A stretch of DNA of 37,500 nt. Origin: Fuerstiella sp. (lineage in GTDB: Bacteria; Planctomycetota; Planctomycetia; Planctomycetales; Planctomycetaceae). Where the stretch lies: contig JALHMY010000081.1 in NCBI GenBank assembly GCA_022843805.1, positions 7,864 to 45,363 of the forward strand. The letters run 5' to 3'. Positions 8,637-17,069 of this stretch are shown here, piece by piece. The notes beneath the pieces were generated by a model. It made no database searches. It worked only from the letters and a program-made list of their open reading frames with translations, and had not been told where the DNA came from. Position 1 is the stretch's first letter, and each line of letters opens with the position of its first letter. A program made the position numbers and the translations under genes.

Positions 8637-9095
8637 CTAACTCGAACAGTCACGTGCGGGGCAATAGTCTTCTGAGAATGTTGGAGGTAACGGGTTGCAT
8701 AAACAGCCGATGCCACCTACCCACGAACAACCAGCATCTTTGGAAAAGCCACAGTTTGGTGCGCCGCCCCATCCAGTGCAATAAACCTTGGGAAAAGCAA
8801 CGCAAAGGAAATAGCTATTCACGGTGACACTGCATGAAAAGCACTGAGCAGTGCCGCAGTTTCCAGCAGCTTGACCTACACAACTATTAAATGGTGCAAC
8901 GGTGGACGGACATGGGGCAGTCTGTAACGAACACCGAAAATTTATTACTGCCCCGACTTCAACCTTCGCCATTTCATCCGATGTAAGTGTCGTAACTCGG
9001 CGAACAGCCTCGGTCATTCCCCATGCAGTCACAATCGCCGATATGCTTAAGACGGAACCACAGGCAAGGAACACATAAGAACGAGTTCTGGTCAT
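8637..9095 (-). CDS. Cysteine-rich secreted precursor with double-glycine-type leader
   Basis: This 152-residue protein starts at ATG 9095, seven bases after the ribosome site GGGGAG (9108 to 9103). Residues 7-26 form a hydrophobic helix. Residues 37-48, LTSDEMAKVEVG, fit the C39 leader consensus LSxxELxxIxGG at -12, -11, -8, -7, -4 and -1, with Val at -2; GA or GAV follows. Cleavage after Gly48 would release 104 residues with 14 Cys (an even number, up to seven disulfides), rich in Gly, Ser and aromatic residues. The layout of helix, leader motif and Cys-rich body also recalls the NVEALA precursors of Bacteroidetes. It lies upstream of the 444-residue protein and the C39 peptidase on the same strand. 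Whether it is a signal, toxin, adhesin or structural protein cannot be told. Confidence 0.7.
   Translation of the reverse strand: MTRTRSYVFLACGSVLSISAIVTAWGMTEAVRRVTTLTSDEMAKVEVGAVINFRCSLQTAPCPSTVAPFNSCVGQAAGNCGTAQCFSCSVTVNSYFLCVAFPKVYCTGWGGAPNCGFSKDAGCSWVGGIGCLCNPLPPTFSEDYCPARDCSS
8952..8987 (-). other. Predicted C39-type leader and cleavage site in the Cys-rich precursor
   Basis: These codons encode LTSDEMAKVEVG (residues 37-48). The codon for Gly48 is 8954-8952. Canonical double-glycine leaders are short and cytosolic; this one lies behind a membrane helix, so the matching peptidase would have to act on the outside. Confidence 0.55.
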
Positions 9096-9130
9096 TAGTC
9101 AACTCCCCGTTTAATTTTGTAAATAGAACA

Positions 9131-9905
9131 ATGGCTCATCGCAAAACAACGATCCCCGTAAGAGTTATCGCGTTTGATAGTGACCTTCTTAAGTTGCGTA
9201 TTGGTGACATTCTTCGCCTTTTCGTATGTTGATTCCTCCAGCTACGCATAGACTTCCAGACCGGTATCCGTCGTGGTTGATCCTGTCAGGCTGACCACGA
9301 TCTCTAGTGTCTCAGGAGGGACACCTTGCCGCGTTCGCGTGATGTGGCAGAACAGGCGATGTTCAACTTTATTCCATCTGTTTGTACCTGGGGGAAAGTG
9401 ATACATTTCGATTTTCAATCCGGTTTCGTTCGCGAACTTCTGCAGAGCCTATCGCCACAGACGAGTTCTCGGACTGTTGCCGCCGCAAGCGGCGGTGATC
9501 AGGAGTCGTTTGGCCTGCCGATAGCGTTTTTGGCCCATGCGGTTCCACCACCTTCTGATGGCGGCCACAGCGAACTCTGCAGTGTCATGGCTGATGCCGA
9601 CCGAAACTCCCGCTCCGTTGTGTGTGATATCGTAAACGCCATATCGCACGGCTTTACCAAGTTCTTTGTCAAGGAAGTCATGAGTTCTGACCTTTCGAGG
9701 AGACCCCTTCCTGCGGTATCTTGCCCCGGGATTCTTCATATTACCCAGCGGCTCTTTCTTCCTGGTATCTACGGAAATTCCAGGTTGACTCGTTCTCTGG
9801 AACGCCTTCACCCGATCAGCAATTTGCTGGAACTGCGCGTCGGGATACTGCTTCCCTTCGACCGTCTCAAAGCAAAGACAATCATCAGTCAGACAACTCG
9901 AAACG
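9131..9905 (-). pseudogene. Inactive ISAzo13-family transposase, C-terminal half
   Basis: Minus-strand reading gives ADRVKAFQRTSQPGISVDTR, then YRRKGSPRKV, HDFLDKELGKAVRYGVYD, SHDTAEFAVAAIRRWWNRMG and RLLITAACGG, typical of ISAzo13 transposases. An in-frame TAG at 9451-9449 interrupts RTRLWR*ALQKFANETGLKI. The same frame then continues with MYHFPPGTNRWNKVEHRLFC before another stop at about 9245. In the LLITADGGG motif the second catalytic Asp is Ala. The N-terminal half is absent and no inverted-repeat ends were found, so it cannot move. The remnant reaches to within about 40 bp of the start of the Cys-rich gene and may supply its promoter region. Confidence 0.85.
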
Positions 9906-10299
9906 ATGATGAATTCTTCCTCGGTATCACTGACGCAGTTGGCAATGCCTAATTTCTTCTAAATAATAGGATTCTCCAATCGTCGCCAGACCGCCTAGAA
10001 GGGTGATCTTAACTGTCATTTATACAGAATCGCAGGCGGCTCCGATTAAAATCGACAACCTCCACTTTCACTACGGAATTCAACAGCATCCACTCAACGT
10101 AATGCAAGGAACCGCCCCAGTCACGAATCTCCGCAATCCCCAACCCGCATGCATGAACACTCGGAATTTACCGAATCGAACTCGCGCCGACTCAACAGAA
10201 AAACGGTCGTCTTGTGGCCATCACGCGGCACTCCATTAATTCATGAAAGCCGCCTATTATATTCCATCTTCTTGCAGTATGCATGAATACCAGTATCGG

Positions 10300-10468
10300 C
10301 CGAGGGGCCGAGGGGCCGAGGGGCCGAGGGGCCGAGGGGCCGAGGGGCCGAGGGGCCAAGGGGCCGAGGGGCCAAGGGGCCGAGGGGCCAAGGGGCCGAG
10401 GGGCCGAGGGGCCAAGGGGCCGAGGGGCCAAGGGGCCGATGGGCCAAGGGGCCGATGGGCCGAGGGGC
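10300..10468. repeat. 8-bp minisatellite, about 21 units with ccaagggg and ccgatggg variants
   Basis: Same octamer family as 1-127, but the distal two thirds alternate ccgagggg with ccaagggg, and the last units include ccgatggg. Sequence turnover is therefore uneven along the array. The preceding stretch 9906-10299 shows no supportable gene. Confidence 0.95.
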
Positions 10469-10470
10469 GA

Positions 10471-10798
10471 TATTTCTATTTTTCTTGAGTGTCCGGAAAC
10501 CAATTTCGATTGTCAATCTCATTTGTACGAAGTTGAAGATTTTTCTGAATAATTTTGCCCAGGGATTTTTGCCGAGTTTCAGCGGGAGTCTTTCATGACC
10601 TCTCAAAGTCGGTCCACTGTTAACTGGAGAAGTCCCTCGATACCATGCATGGCGTGTTAATTGTCGCGGATTACGAAGAGCCGCCTGACGCCCGAATTCA
10701 TCGGCTGCGTGTCAGAGATTCCAGCTCCACGGCCGAACGAGCGACGAAAACCGCGGTGCCATCCCAGTAATTTCTCAACCCGCTTCGCTGACAAGGTA
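10471..10798. repeat. Segmental duplicate, copy B (partner 131-470)
   Basis: Nearly identical to 131-470 from gtccggaaacc (10491) to gcttcgctgaca (about 10792), after which the two copies part company. As in copy A, the minisatellite lies on one side and a C39-like tail on the other. Confidence 0.85.
10698..10790 (-). pseudogene. Decayed C39-like peptidase fragment 3 (tail only)
   Basis: Only LRNYWDGTAVFVARSAVELE and SLTRSR remain of the C39-like domain tail, matching fragment 2. Upstream of this the reading frame is unrelated sequence (to 10928), so nothing functional is left. Confidence 0.6.
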
Positions 10799-10965
10799 TG
10801 GGTTCAACGACAAATAAAGGGCGAGTCAAAAAAATCCTACGTTTACCGTTAGCCTTATTGCGGACACTTTTGCCATGAAAGCGGGCGGCCATCCGTGATC
10901 GAATACCCCTCCTTTTTGGTCGATACAATTTGTGTGATCTGTGCTCAAAACACAGAGCTCATTAA

Positions 10966-11049
10966 ACCACAGATGACACAGATTTTCACAGATGTTACGG
11001 GCGTTGGTGCTTGTGCTTTTTATCTGTGGCTATCTGTGTCATCTGTGGT
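10966..11049. repeat. Inverted repeat accacagatgacacagat
   Basis: Perfect 18-base arms at 10966-10983 and 11032-11049 enclose 48 bases that contain further cacagat/atctgtg pieces. Copy 3 of the hairpin element begins 9 bases to the right. No gene is suggested. Confidence 0.85.
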
Positions 11050-11057
11050 AAAAAATG

Positions 11058-11180
11058 GTCCATCCGGGATTATGGTGGATAGTGAATTCCTACCGGCCGG
11101 CTCACACCAGCCGCTCACCAAAACACATTGTGATTCGGCGAGCGGGATGCGTCAGCTTCCCGGTCTGCGATTTCAGCGTG
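11058..11180. repeat. ~120-bp hairpin element, copy 3
   Basis: Same start (gtccatccgggattatggtgg) and end (tctgcgatttcagcgtg) as copy 2. The first hairpin is weakened to ggccggc/accagcc and the second to ccgctcaccaaa/ttcggcgagcgg, so it is an older or decaying copy. Confidence 0.8.
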
Positions 11181-11213
11181 TTCCATTTTCCGACGGCCGA
11201 ACCACGCCATCAT

Positions 11214-11441
11214 GTTTTGAAGTTGCGCACTTTCTAACCGCGAAGCGGTGGCAGCATGTAGCCCATGGCGTAAGCCGTGGGAAAACGAAGCCAGCCCAAC
11301 CGAAAGCCACGAAGTGGCGACAGCAATCTCTGCTGTCGCCACTTCGTGGCTTTCGGTTCAGAAGACACCAAAAACCGCGGGTTCACACCCGCGGCTACAT
11401 GCTGTCGCTCCTTCGGAGCTGAAAGTGTGCAACTTCAAAAC
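11214..11441. mobile_element. 228-bp palindromic (MITE-like) element
   Basis: Terminal inverted repeats of 21 bases lie at 11214-11234 and 11421-11441 with one mismatch (gttttgaagttgcgcacttt on the left). The centre is a perfect inverted repeat: 28-base arms starting aaccgaaagccacgaagtgg, from 11298 to 11358, around a 5-base loop. Between them lie matching pairs such as gcagcatgtagcc/ggctacatgctg, so almost the whole element can fold into one long hairpin. It has no coding capacity. Confidence 0.85.
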
Positions 11442-11485
11442 CATCATGCGGGCGGGATAGCAACAACGATCGTGACGCACGATTG

Positions 11486-11511
11486 TACCGGCCGGCTCAT
11501 ACCGGCCGGTA
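11486..11511. repeat. Diverged hairpin, taccggccgg/ccggccggta
   Basis: Ten-base perfect arms around a 6-base loop, followed by actcgccgaaa and tttggcgagtgggatgcgtc, which correspond to the second hairpin of the ~120-bp element. It is a partial, diverged relative of copies 1-3. Confidence 0.7.
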
Positions 11512-11716
11512 CTCGCCGAAACCCATTGCGCTTTGGCGAGTGGGATGCGTCCTAACTCACTTGCTCCTGCTCCGGCTCAAGAGAACCGCACCAGCGAATC
11601 GGTTCCGAATTGCCGGGAAACGTGTTCAACAGGGGCTGCCGAAGGTGATTCGAAAAAATTTCGTCATGGGAAACCGAATGTCGTCGAGCGTCGAGTGAAG
11701 AATCGACGCGGAATTC

Positions 11717-11734
11717 GAGCACGAGTACGAGCAC
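11717..11734. repeat. Three hexamers gagcac-gagtac-gagcac
   Basis: Short version of the 774-839 array, in the same context just after the end of a GT39-like gene. Confidence 0.8.
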
Positions 11735-11741
11735 GATTCAC

Positions 11742-13601
11742 TCATCGTTCCGAACAGTCAATCGCCTCCAGCCCCAGCTTTGCCCGCATCGCATTGGCCT
11801 GATCACAGTCCAGATGATAGATCCGAATCGAATAGCCGGCCGTTGCCCCAGGCTGCTCGTTCAGAAACAGTTCGAGATATTCGTCTTCTCTGCGAACATC
11901 ACTGTCCCGGCCGCTTGACGCGAACTGAATGCCACGCAATACACTGACACCCAGCGCATACCAGCCGGGCTGAGGACCACCCGGAGGAACTGACTTTGAC
12001 GGAATCTCAAACCGCTGTGGATCGATCACCCCGAAACAACTCACATACAGCGGTGAAGCCTCAGGATGCCGCGCAACCCAGGCCTTCAAATACAACATAT
12101 CCTGACCCCAGTCATGACTGGCCCAGATCAGATGCGCATCGCCGTTCTCCGGGCCACCGGCCGCTTCATTAAAATAGGACAAACTGTGAGGGTAGACAAT
12201 AACACTGCTCACCACCGACCACGCCAATGCGCCATACACAATGGCCTTTTTCCACCATCGCCCCTGCCGAGCCCGGACAAAGACATATCCCATCCAGATA
12301 AATACAAACGGTATCATTGGAAGAACGTAACGCAGCAATTTGATCGTTGTCACACCGCTCACAAACACCAGTACCGACAGCGCCGGCAGCCAGAACACAA
12401 GTGTTGTCCACCAGCTAGCCTCAGCTTCTGCTTCCTGACGGACCGGAACGTTCAGTTGAACGGCTCCCTGCTCGATCACCATGTGATCGGTTTGGTGGGA
12501 CGCAGCACTGCTGCGCTTTGACCGCCAGTCCCACGCCGCAATCAACATCAGTAGCCATGTGCCCAGCGGCATCTTGACCAGCAGACCATACAGATGAAAG
12601 TACCAGACATTGCCCTCAATGAATTCTCCATGCACGTAGGTCCGAAAAGATGACAGTCTCAGATGATCGGCAATCGCATCCACACCCTGAACATACTGCT
12701 GAGGCACGGGAATCGGAATCGATCCCAGCCATGAGCTCACTCCGGAGTGCTTCGGGGCGGGATCCACTGCAAACTGCTGCAGGACCGGACTGCGAAAATG
12801 AAACGTCCGCCACGGCTGAAAGGTCCGATCAAATCCGTAGCCCGCATTGATCACATAGATCAACAGCAAACTCATCACCAGCATCTGCCCGGGCAAAGGC
12901 CAGGACAAAGGTCGAGGACGGGCCAATCGTCGGGCCGTCCACAGGATCAGAAACAGCGGCGGAAGAATCACCCAGACATATTTGGCCAGCAATGCAAATC
13001 CAAGAGCAATGCCGCTGATTACGGCGGTTCCCATGTCTGGCTTTCTCATCCACTGCCAGAAGACCCACGCGGACGTGATCCCCAGTGATGTTGCACACAT
13101 ATCGCCGGTGATCAGTGCACCATGTGCAAGGATCAGCGGATCGAAGCACCACAGGATCAGCACGAGCAATGCCGATGGCTGACCATACAGATCTCGAGCC
13201 CAGGCAAAACAAACCCAGCCGCCGAGAATCGAGAATGGGATTAGTGCGAGTCGGCCGAGCAACACGTGAGTGACGAACTGCTTCGACCTGAAAATATTCT
13301 CGATCTGATCGGGTGGCAGGTCACCCTGAGCAAACATCATCACGGGAGCTGCGGCAATCAGATCATTCAGCGGAGGATTGCCGGGATTTTTTCGAAAGTC
13401 GAGAGATTTCCAGTGATAGCATCCGGCCTGCACTCTGACCATTTCGTCATAGACTGGCGAATGCCATGCCGCGATTCCGACCAGCGCGAGAGCATGAAGA
13501 CAAAGCAGAGCAATCGAAAACCCCGGGAAACCCTGACTACGCCAGCGATGAAGACGATTTTCTTTAAGAGTCAGTGAATGCTGACTGATGGCATCTCCCA
13601 T
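11742..13601 (-). CDS. GT-C (GT39/PMT-like) membrane glycosyltransferase, paralogue 2
   Basis: This 619-residue polytopic protein is clearly paralogous to 2653-4404 along its length. Shared blocks include SPVYDEMVRVQAGCYHW with Asp52-Glu53 in the first outer loop, NPGNPPLNDLIAAAPVMMFA, ILWCFDPLILAHGALITGDM, AKYVWVILPPLFLILW, YPHSLSYFNEAAGG and the ending GYSIRIYHLDCDQANAMRAK. It has an insertion of about 30 residues (RSKRSSAASHQTDHMVIEQG and onward) in a loop where the paralogue is shorter. The family uses lipid-linked sugars at the membrane; the acceptor is unknown. No operon partner is adjacent: the upstream side is a ~1-kb non-coding stretch. Confidence 0.8.
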   Translation of the reverse strand: MGDAISQHSLTLKENRLHRWRSQGFPGFSIALLCLHALALVGIAAWHSPVYDEMVRVQAGCYHWKSLDFRKNPGNPPLNDLIAAAPVMMFAQGDLPPDQIENIFRSKQFVTHVLLGRLALIPFSILGGWVCFAWARDLYGQPSALLVLILWCFDPLILAHGALITGDMCATSLGITSAWVFWQWMRKPDMGTAVISGIALGFALLAKYVWVILPPLFLILWTARRLARPRPLSWPLPGQMLVMSLLLIYVINAGYGFDRTFQPWRTFHFRSPVLQQFAVDPAPKHSGVSSWLGSIPIPVPQQYVQGVDAIADHLRLSSFRTYVHGEFIEGNVWYFHLYGLLVKMPLGTWLLMLIAAWDWRSKRSSAASHQTDHMVIEQGAVQLNVPVRQEAEAEASWWTTLVFWLPALSVLVFVSGVTTIKLLRYVLPMIPFVFIWMGYVFVRARQGRWWKKAIVYGALAWSVVSSVIVYPHSLSYFNEAAGGPENGDAHLIWASHDWGQDMLYLKAWVARHPEASPLYVSCFGVIDPQRFEIPSKSVPPGGPQPGWYALGVSVLRGIQFASSGRDSDVRREDEYLELFLNEQPGATAGYSIRIYHLDCDQANAMRAKLGLEAIDCSER

Positions 13602-13903
13602 GGCTCCTCCCCCACTCCAAAGCTAAGAACCCCGGACATAACCTGTATGAGCCGTGACGTTTGTGATTGCGTTTCAGGAAGGGAGTGAGGAAGAGACGAA
13701 CCACACCGTCGAGGACGATCGACGGTACGCTCGTTGATAATGATTCTGAGGGAACCATATCAGGTGGTATTTTGCATTCCAACACTGCTGCTGTTCGCCG
13801 ATGACATTTCTCTTAACGGCAGATTGCGCCTTTTGAAAACGAAGTTCATCTGCGGGCGCCGAGCGACGGAGCAATCGGCCAATCTCCAAGTCTCAGTATT
13901 CTG

Positions 13904-13940
13904 CACCCACGTAGGCGAGTCTCTCCGAGACTCGCGCATC
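13904..13940. repeat. 37-bp palindromic repeat, left copy (inverted partner at 14503-14539)
   Basis: The core is a hairpin of gcgagtctc and gagactcgc around tcc (13915-13935), preceded by ccacgtag. The same 37 bases with about one mismatch occur in reverse orientation at 14503-14539, so the two copies face each other across ~560 bp. Non-coding stretch 13602-14645: frames such as 13734-14105 run through this palindrome and are not supported as genes. Confidence 0.85.
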
Positions 13941-14188
13941 CCCGTGTCTTTGCATTCGAGTATCTGCGAGGAGCGGGAGGAGGCGGTTGATCTGCGAGTA
14001 ACCATTCACGGTATCAAATTGGACTTTGGTCAAACTCTGGAGATTTGTTGGATCCCGAACATGGATATTGGCGACATCCTCAACAAACCAATCTTCGGGC
14101 CGTGACTACTCGCTATGATCGACCGGATAATTACTCAGAGAACCCGCAGCGAAGCTCAGCAATTAGCCTGCTCCATCGCTCCCGCACG

Positions 14189-14461
14189 GCTGACACCATG
14201 AACGGTGACTCGGAATGGAACAGGAGGGAACAGAGGAAACGGAGATGAACTATCACTGATCGCATTCTCAATGACTCCTCTGTTTCCTCTGTGACCTCCT
14301 GTAAATATCCAACAGTACAATCAACGGTGAGTAGTTCACTTGTCAGACGCCGTTCCCAGAGAAATCCAGCAGCGTTGAGTCGAGCACTTCAAACCGCATT
14401 TTGAACGAATGCAAAACACGGACGCCAGCCATGCTCAACGGCTGACACCGTGAACGGTGAC
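14189..14461. repeat. Single copy of the 251-bp dispersed repeat
   Basis: Begins ggctgacaccatgaacggtg and meets the same sequence again 251 bases later (14440). It contains the inverted pair aacaggaggnaacagaggaa / tcctctgtttcctctgtgac and the block cgccgttcccagagaaatcc. The same unit is tandemly repeated at 36562-37370. Confidence 0.85.
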
Positions 14462-14502
14462 ATCTGCGAGTCGCTGCGGGTGATGGGCGATTTTAAGGGG
14501 CT

Positions 14503-14539
14503 GATGCGCGAGTCTCGGAGAGACTCGCCTACGTGGGGG
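14503..14539. repeat. 37-bp palindromic repeat, right copy (inverted)
   Basis: Reverse complement of 13904-13940 with about one difference, ending ctacgtggggg. It lies about 100 bp before the ABC ATPase gene and could affect its 5' region. Confidence 0.85.
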
Positions 14540-14645
14540 GAGCCTGCGTTTATGGCAGATCAGACATCCAAAAATGGGTTGAACAATGAATGTTGTGCGG
14601 ACGGGCAAATTGCTCTGAAGTCGTGTGTCTACTACGATGCACGGT

Positions 14646-15644
14646 ATGGCAGCCATCGAAGTTGAGAATCTGAACCGCGTTTACCGTGTTTTTCGAAAGA
14701 AAGAAGGTCTGTGGGGGTCGCTGCGCGGACTCTGGCACCGCGAATATATCGAAGTTCATGCTGTACGAAACGTCAGTTTCACCATCGATGAAGGTGAAAT
14801 GGTCGCGTTTCTGGGACCGAATGGTGCCGGAAAAACAACGACTCTGAAACTGTTATCCGGGCTGATCGTGCCATCGTCCGGTACCGCCCGAGTGCTCGGC
14901 CACCTTCCATGGAATCGTGAAGACGCGTATCGCCGCCGATTTTCGCTGGTTACGGGACAGAAAGAACAATTGTGGTGGGATCTTCCTGCTCAGGAATCCT
15001 TTCGACTGCACCGGGAGATTTACCGGATCGGTGCGGCCGACTTTCAGCGCCGGCTGGATGAGTTGTCCGACCTGCTGGAGGTCGGACAACTGATGGCTCA
15101 GCCTGTTCGTGAGCTTTCTCTCGGTGAACGCATGCGGATGGAACTCATCGCCGCCCTGCTCCACCGCCCTGAAGTGCTGTTTCTGGATGAACCAACCATT
15201 GGGCTGGATGTGGTCAGCCAGCGGAAGGTGCAGGAGTTTCTTTCACAATATCAGAAGCAGCAGCGAATCACGGTGATTCTGACCAGCCATTACATGAAGG
15301 ATGTCGAAGCGCTTTGTCAGCGGGCGATCGTCATCAACAAGGGAACTGTGATTCATGACGGACCGCTGGCATCCATCGTGGAGCGGTTTTCTCGCCACAA
15401 GATTGTGGAACTTCTGTTTGCCGGCGATATCCGATCGACAGATCTGTCCCGTTACGGAAAGATTCTGGAAAGTCGGGCGCCTCGGGTTCGGCTGCAGATT
15501 GAAAAGCATCGAGTCTCCGAAAGTCTGGCCAGCATTCTGTCAGACTATGCGGTGGACGACATCAGTGTGATGGAACGGCCACTTGAAGATGTCATTGCCG
15601 AACTGTTCACGGCAGACGACAAACTGGTACCATCCAATCGATGA
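14646..15644 (+). CDS. ABC-2 type exporter, ATP-binding subunit
   Basis: The product has about 332 residues from ATG 14646 (MAAIEVENLNRVY); GTG 14625 and ATG 14637 are in-frame alternatives and none has a good ribosome site. Motifs are Walker A GPNGAGKTT, signature LSLGERMRMEL, Walker B VLFLDEP and the switch His in LTSHYMKD. The N-terminal extension VFRKKEGLWGSLRGLW before the Walker A is typical of the planctomycete and cyanobacterial type that pairs with ABC-2 permeases. A C-terminal ~80-residue domain follows. It overlaps the permease start by ATGA, so the two are coupled. The exported substrate is unknown. Confidence 0.85.
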   Translation: MAAIEVENLNRVYRVFRKKEGLWGSLRGLWHREYIEVHAVRNVSFTIDEGEMVAFLGPNGAGKTTTLKLLSGLIVPSSGTARVLGHLPWNREDAYRRRFSLVTGQKEQLWWDLPAQESFRLHREIYRIGAADFQRRLDELSDLLEVGQLMAQPVRELSLGERMRMELIAALLHRPEVLFLDEPTIGLDVVSQRKVQEFLSQYQKQQRITVILTSHYMKDVEALCQRAIVINKGTVIHDGPLASIVERFSRHKIVELLFAGDIRSTDLSRYGKILESRAPRVRLQIEKHRVSESLASILSDYAVDDISVMERPLEDVIAELFTADDKLVPSNR

Positions 15645-16534
15645 GACAGCTCGGGGAACGGATCAATCATATGACCACACCAGTCTCAGCGACGCCCCAT
15701 ATGACCACATGGCAGCAGGAGCTGACGGCACGAATCCGAGTCAAATGGATTGTGCTTCAGACCGGGATTGAAGAACGGCTGGTGTACCGCGGCGACTTTG
15801 TCTTTTCGACGCTCGTTCGTTTTCTTCCGATCGTGACACAGATATTTCTCTGGAACGCCATCTACGCCGGTGATTCATCGTCAAAGATGAAGGGTTACAG
15901 TTATCCGGATATGGTGTCGTACTATCTGCTGGTGATGCTGTCGCGAGCCTTTTCCAGTATGCCGGGTCTGTCGACTGGAATCGCACAATCCATTGCGAAT
16001 GGCTCTGTGCGGAAGTATCTGATTCAGCCAGTCGACATGCTGGACCATCTGTTCTGGCACCGTGTTGCTCATAAGATTGTGTATTATGTGATCGCAGGAG
16101 CGCCGTTTGCGCTGGTTTTCTGGCTGTGTCGCGCATGGCTGCCAGGCTGGCCGCCGTTTCCGGTGACAGCGGCATGGATTGCATCGCTGATCATGTCTTT
16201 TCTTGCCGGGTTTCTGATCGAGTCACTGATTGGACTGATTGCTTTCTGGTTTCTGGAAGTCAGTTCGCTCATCTTCATTTATATGATGCTGAATTATTTT
16301 CTGTCGGGTCATATGATTCCGCTGGAATGGATTTCCTCATGGATGCCGTGGGTGGAATGGCTGCCCTTTAAATATCTCGCCTACTTCCCCGCTGCCATTA
16401 TGCTGGGCAAGGTACCGGTCGGCGACTTGTGGCGTGAGCTTTCGATTCAGGCTGGCTGGATCATCACGCTCTTCATTCTGAATCGAATGGCGTTTCACTA
16501 TGGAGTGCGACGCTACAGTGCATTCGGCGGATGA
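15641..16534 (+). CDS. ABC-2 type exporter, permease subunit
   Basis: This 297-residue protein has six predicted membrane segments. Residues IEERLVYRGDFVFSTLVRFL and the following IFLWNAIY are characteristic of the ABC-2 permease family that accompanies this ATPase type. Later blocks are SIANGSVRKYLIQPVDML and MLNYFLSGHMIPLEW. ATGs at 15671 and 15701 are in frame, so the first 10-20 residues are uncertain. Systems of this type commonly have two different permeases; only one is present here, followed by an ~800-bp gap, so the second is encoded elsewhere or the protein works as a homodimer. Confidence 0.8.
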   Translation: MRQLGERINHMTTPVSATPHMTTWQQELTARIRVKWIVLQTGIEERLVYRGDFVFSTLVRFLPIVTQIFLWNAIYAGDSSSKMKGYSYPDMVSYYLLVMLSRAFSSMPGLSTGIAQSIANGSVRKYLIQPVDMLDHLFWHRVAHKIVYYVIAGAPFALVFWLCRAWLPGWPPFPVTAAWIASLIMSFLAGFLIESLIGLIAFWFLEVSSLIFIYMMLNYFLSGHMIPLEWISSWMPWVEWLPFKYLAYFPAAIMLGKVPVGDLWRELSIQAGWIITLFILNRMAFHYGVRRYSAFGG

Positions 16535-16864
16535 ATGAGCTGAGGGATGCGAGTGCGACACCATGGTTTCGGTGCCAGCGAAATAATCAATCCGGAATTT
16601 GATTGTTTAAGGCCAATTGAAGACACAGAAAAGTCGCGATTGTCAACCCCAGGCACAGCACTGGCTGGATCACGGAAGTCAAACTTTTTCACCTCGGGGA
16701 ATATGGGTTCATTGTCGAATGAGGAACCCAGCGCAGAAACCTGGATGTGATTCAGCAAAGGCGTTCTGAGTACAGTGTGAAGACTCAGCAACGCTGGAAG
16801 CAGTGATGGAAAACAGATCGAAACGGCGAATCGAATTGATTCCATACGGCCGAAAGCGGTATTG

Positions 16865-17069
16865 GGCAGAAAATTTCAGGACAGAAAAATGAATCGCAAA
16901 GGAAATGAAGAGTACCACCAGACATCTTCCCTTCACCTCATCTTGCAGCAAAACTCTGGCCTTTCCCCTGACAAAAATCCTTCACTGCGTTGCCCTTTCG
17001 GCCGGCGTCGAATCCCTGTCTGCCGTTCTTCCGTTCCTTCCAATTTTTCTGCCACAAAATTCTTCTGCC
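16865..17069. mobile_element. 205-bp MITE-like element with imperfect inverted ends
   Basis: The left end ggcagaaaatttcaggacag (16865) and the right end, reading ggcagaagaattttgtggca on the opposite strand (17069), match imperfectly over about 27 bases. The rest of the 16535-17330 gap has no gene I can support; short frames at 16547-16750 and 16905-17177 lack any family resemblance. Confidence 0.5.

Noticed and set aside
9326..9952. 208-residue plus-strand frame
   Set aside because: It is the antisense of the ISAzo13 transposase remnant, which has clear family motifs on the minus strand.
10243..10606. Long frames with Gly-Pro-Arg or Pro-Leu-Ala repeats, collagen-like
   Set aside because: They are readings of the 8-bp minisatellite, open in all frames on both strands, with no ribosome sites or flanking protein sequence.
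13734..14105. 123-residue plus-strand frame
   Set aside because: It runs through a palindromic repeat and shows no family resemblance, signal or ribosome site.
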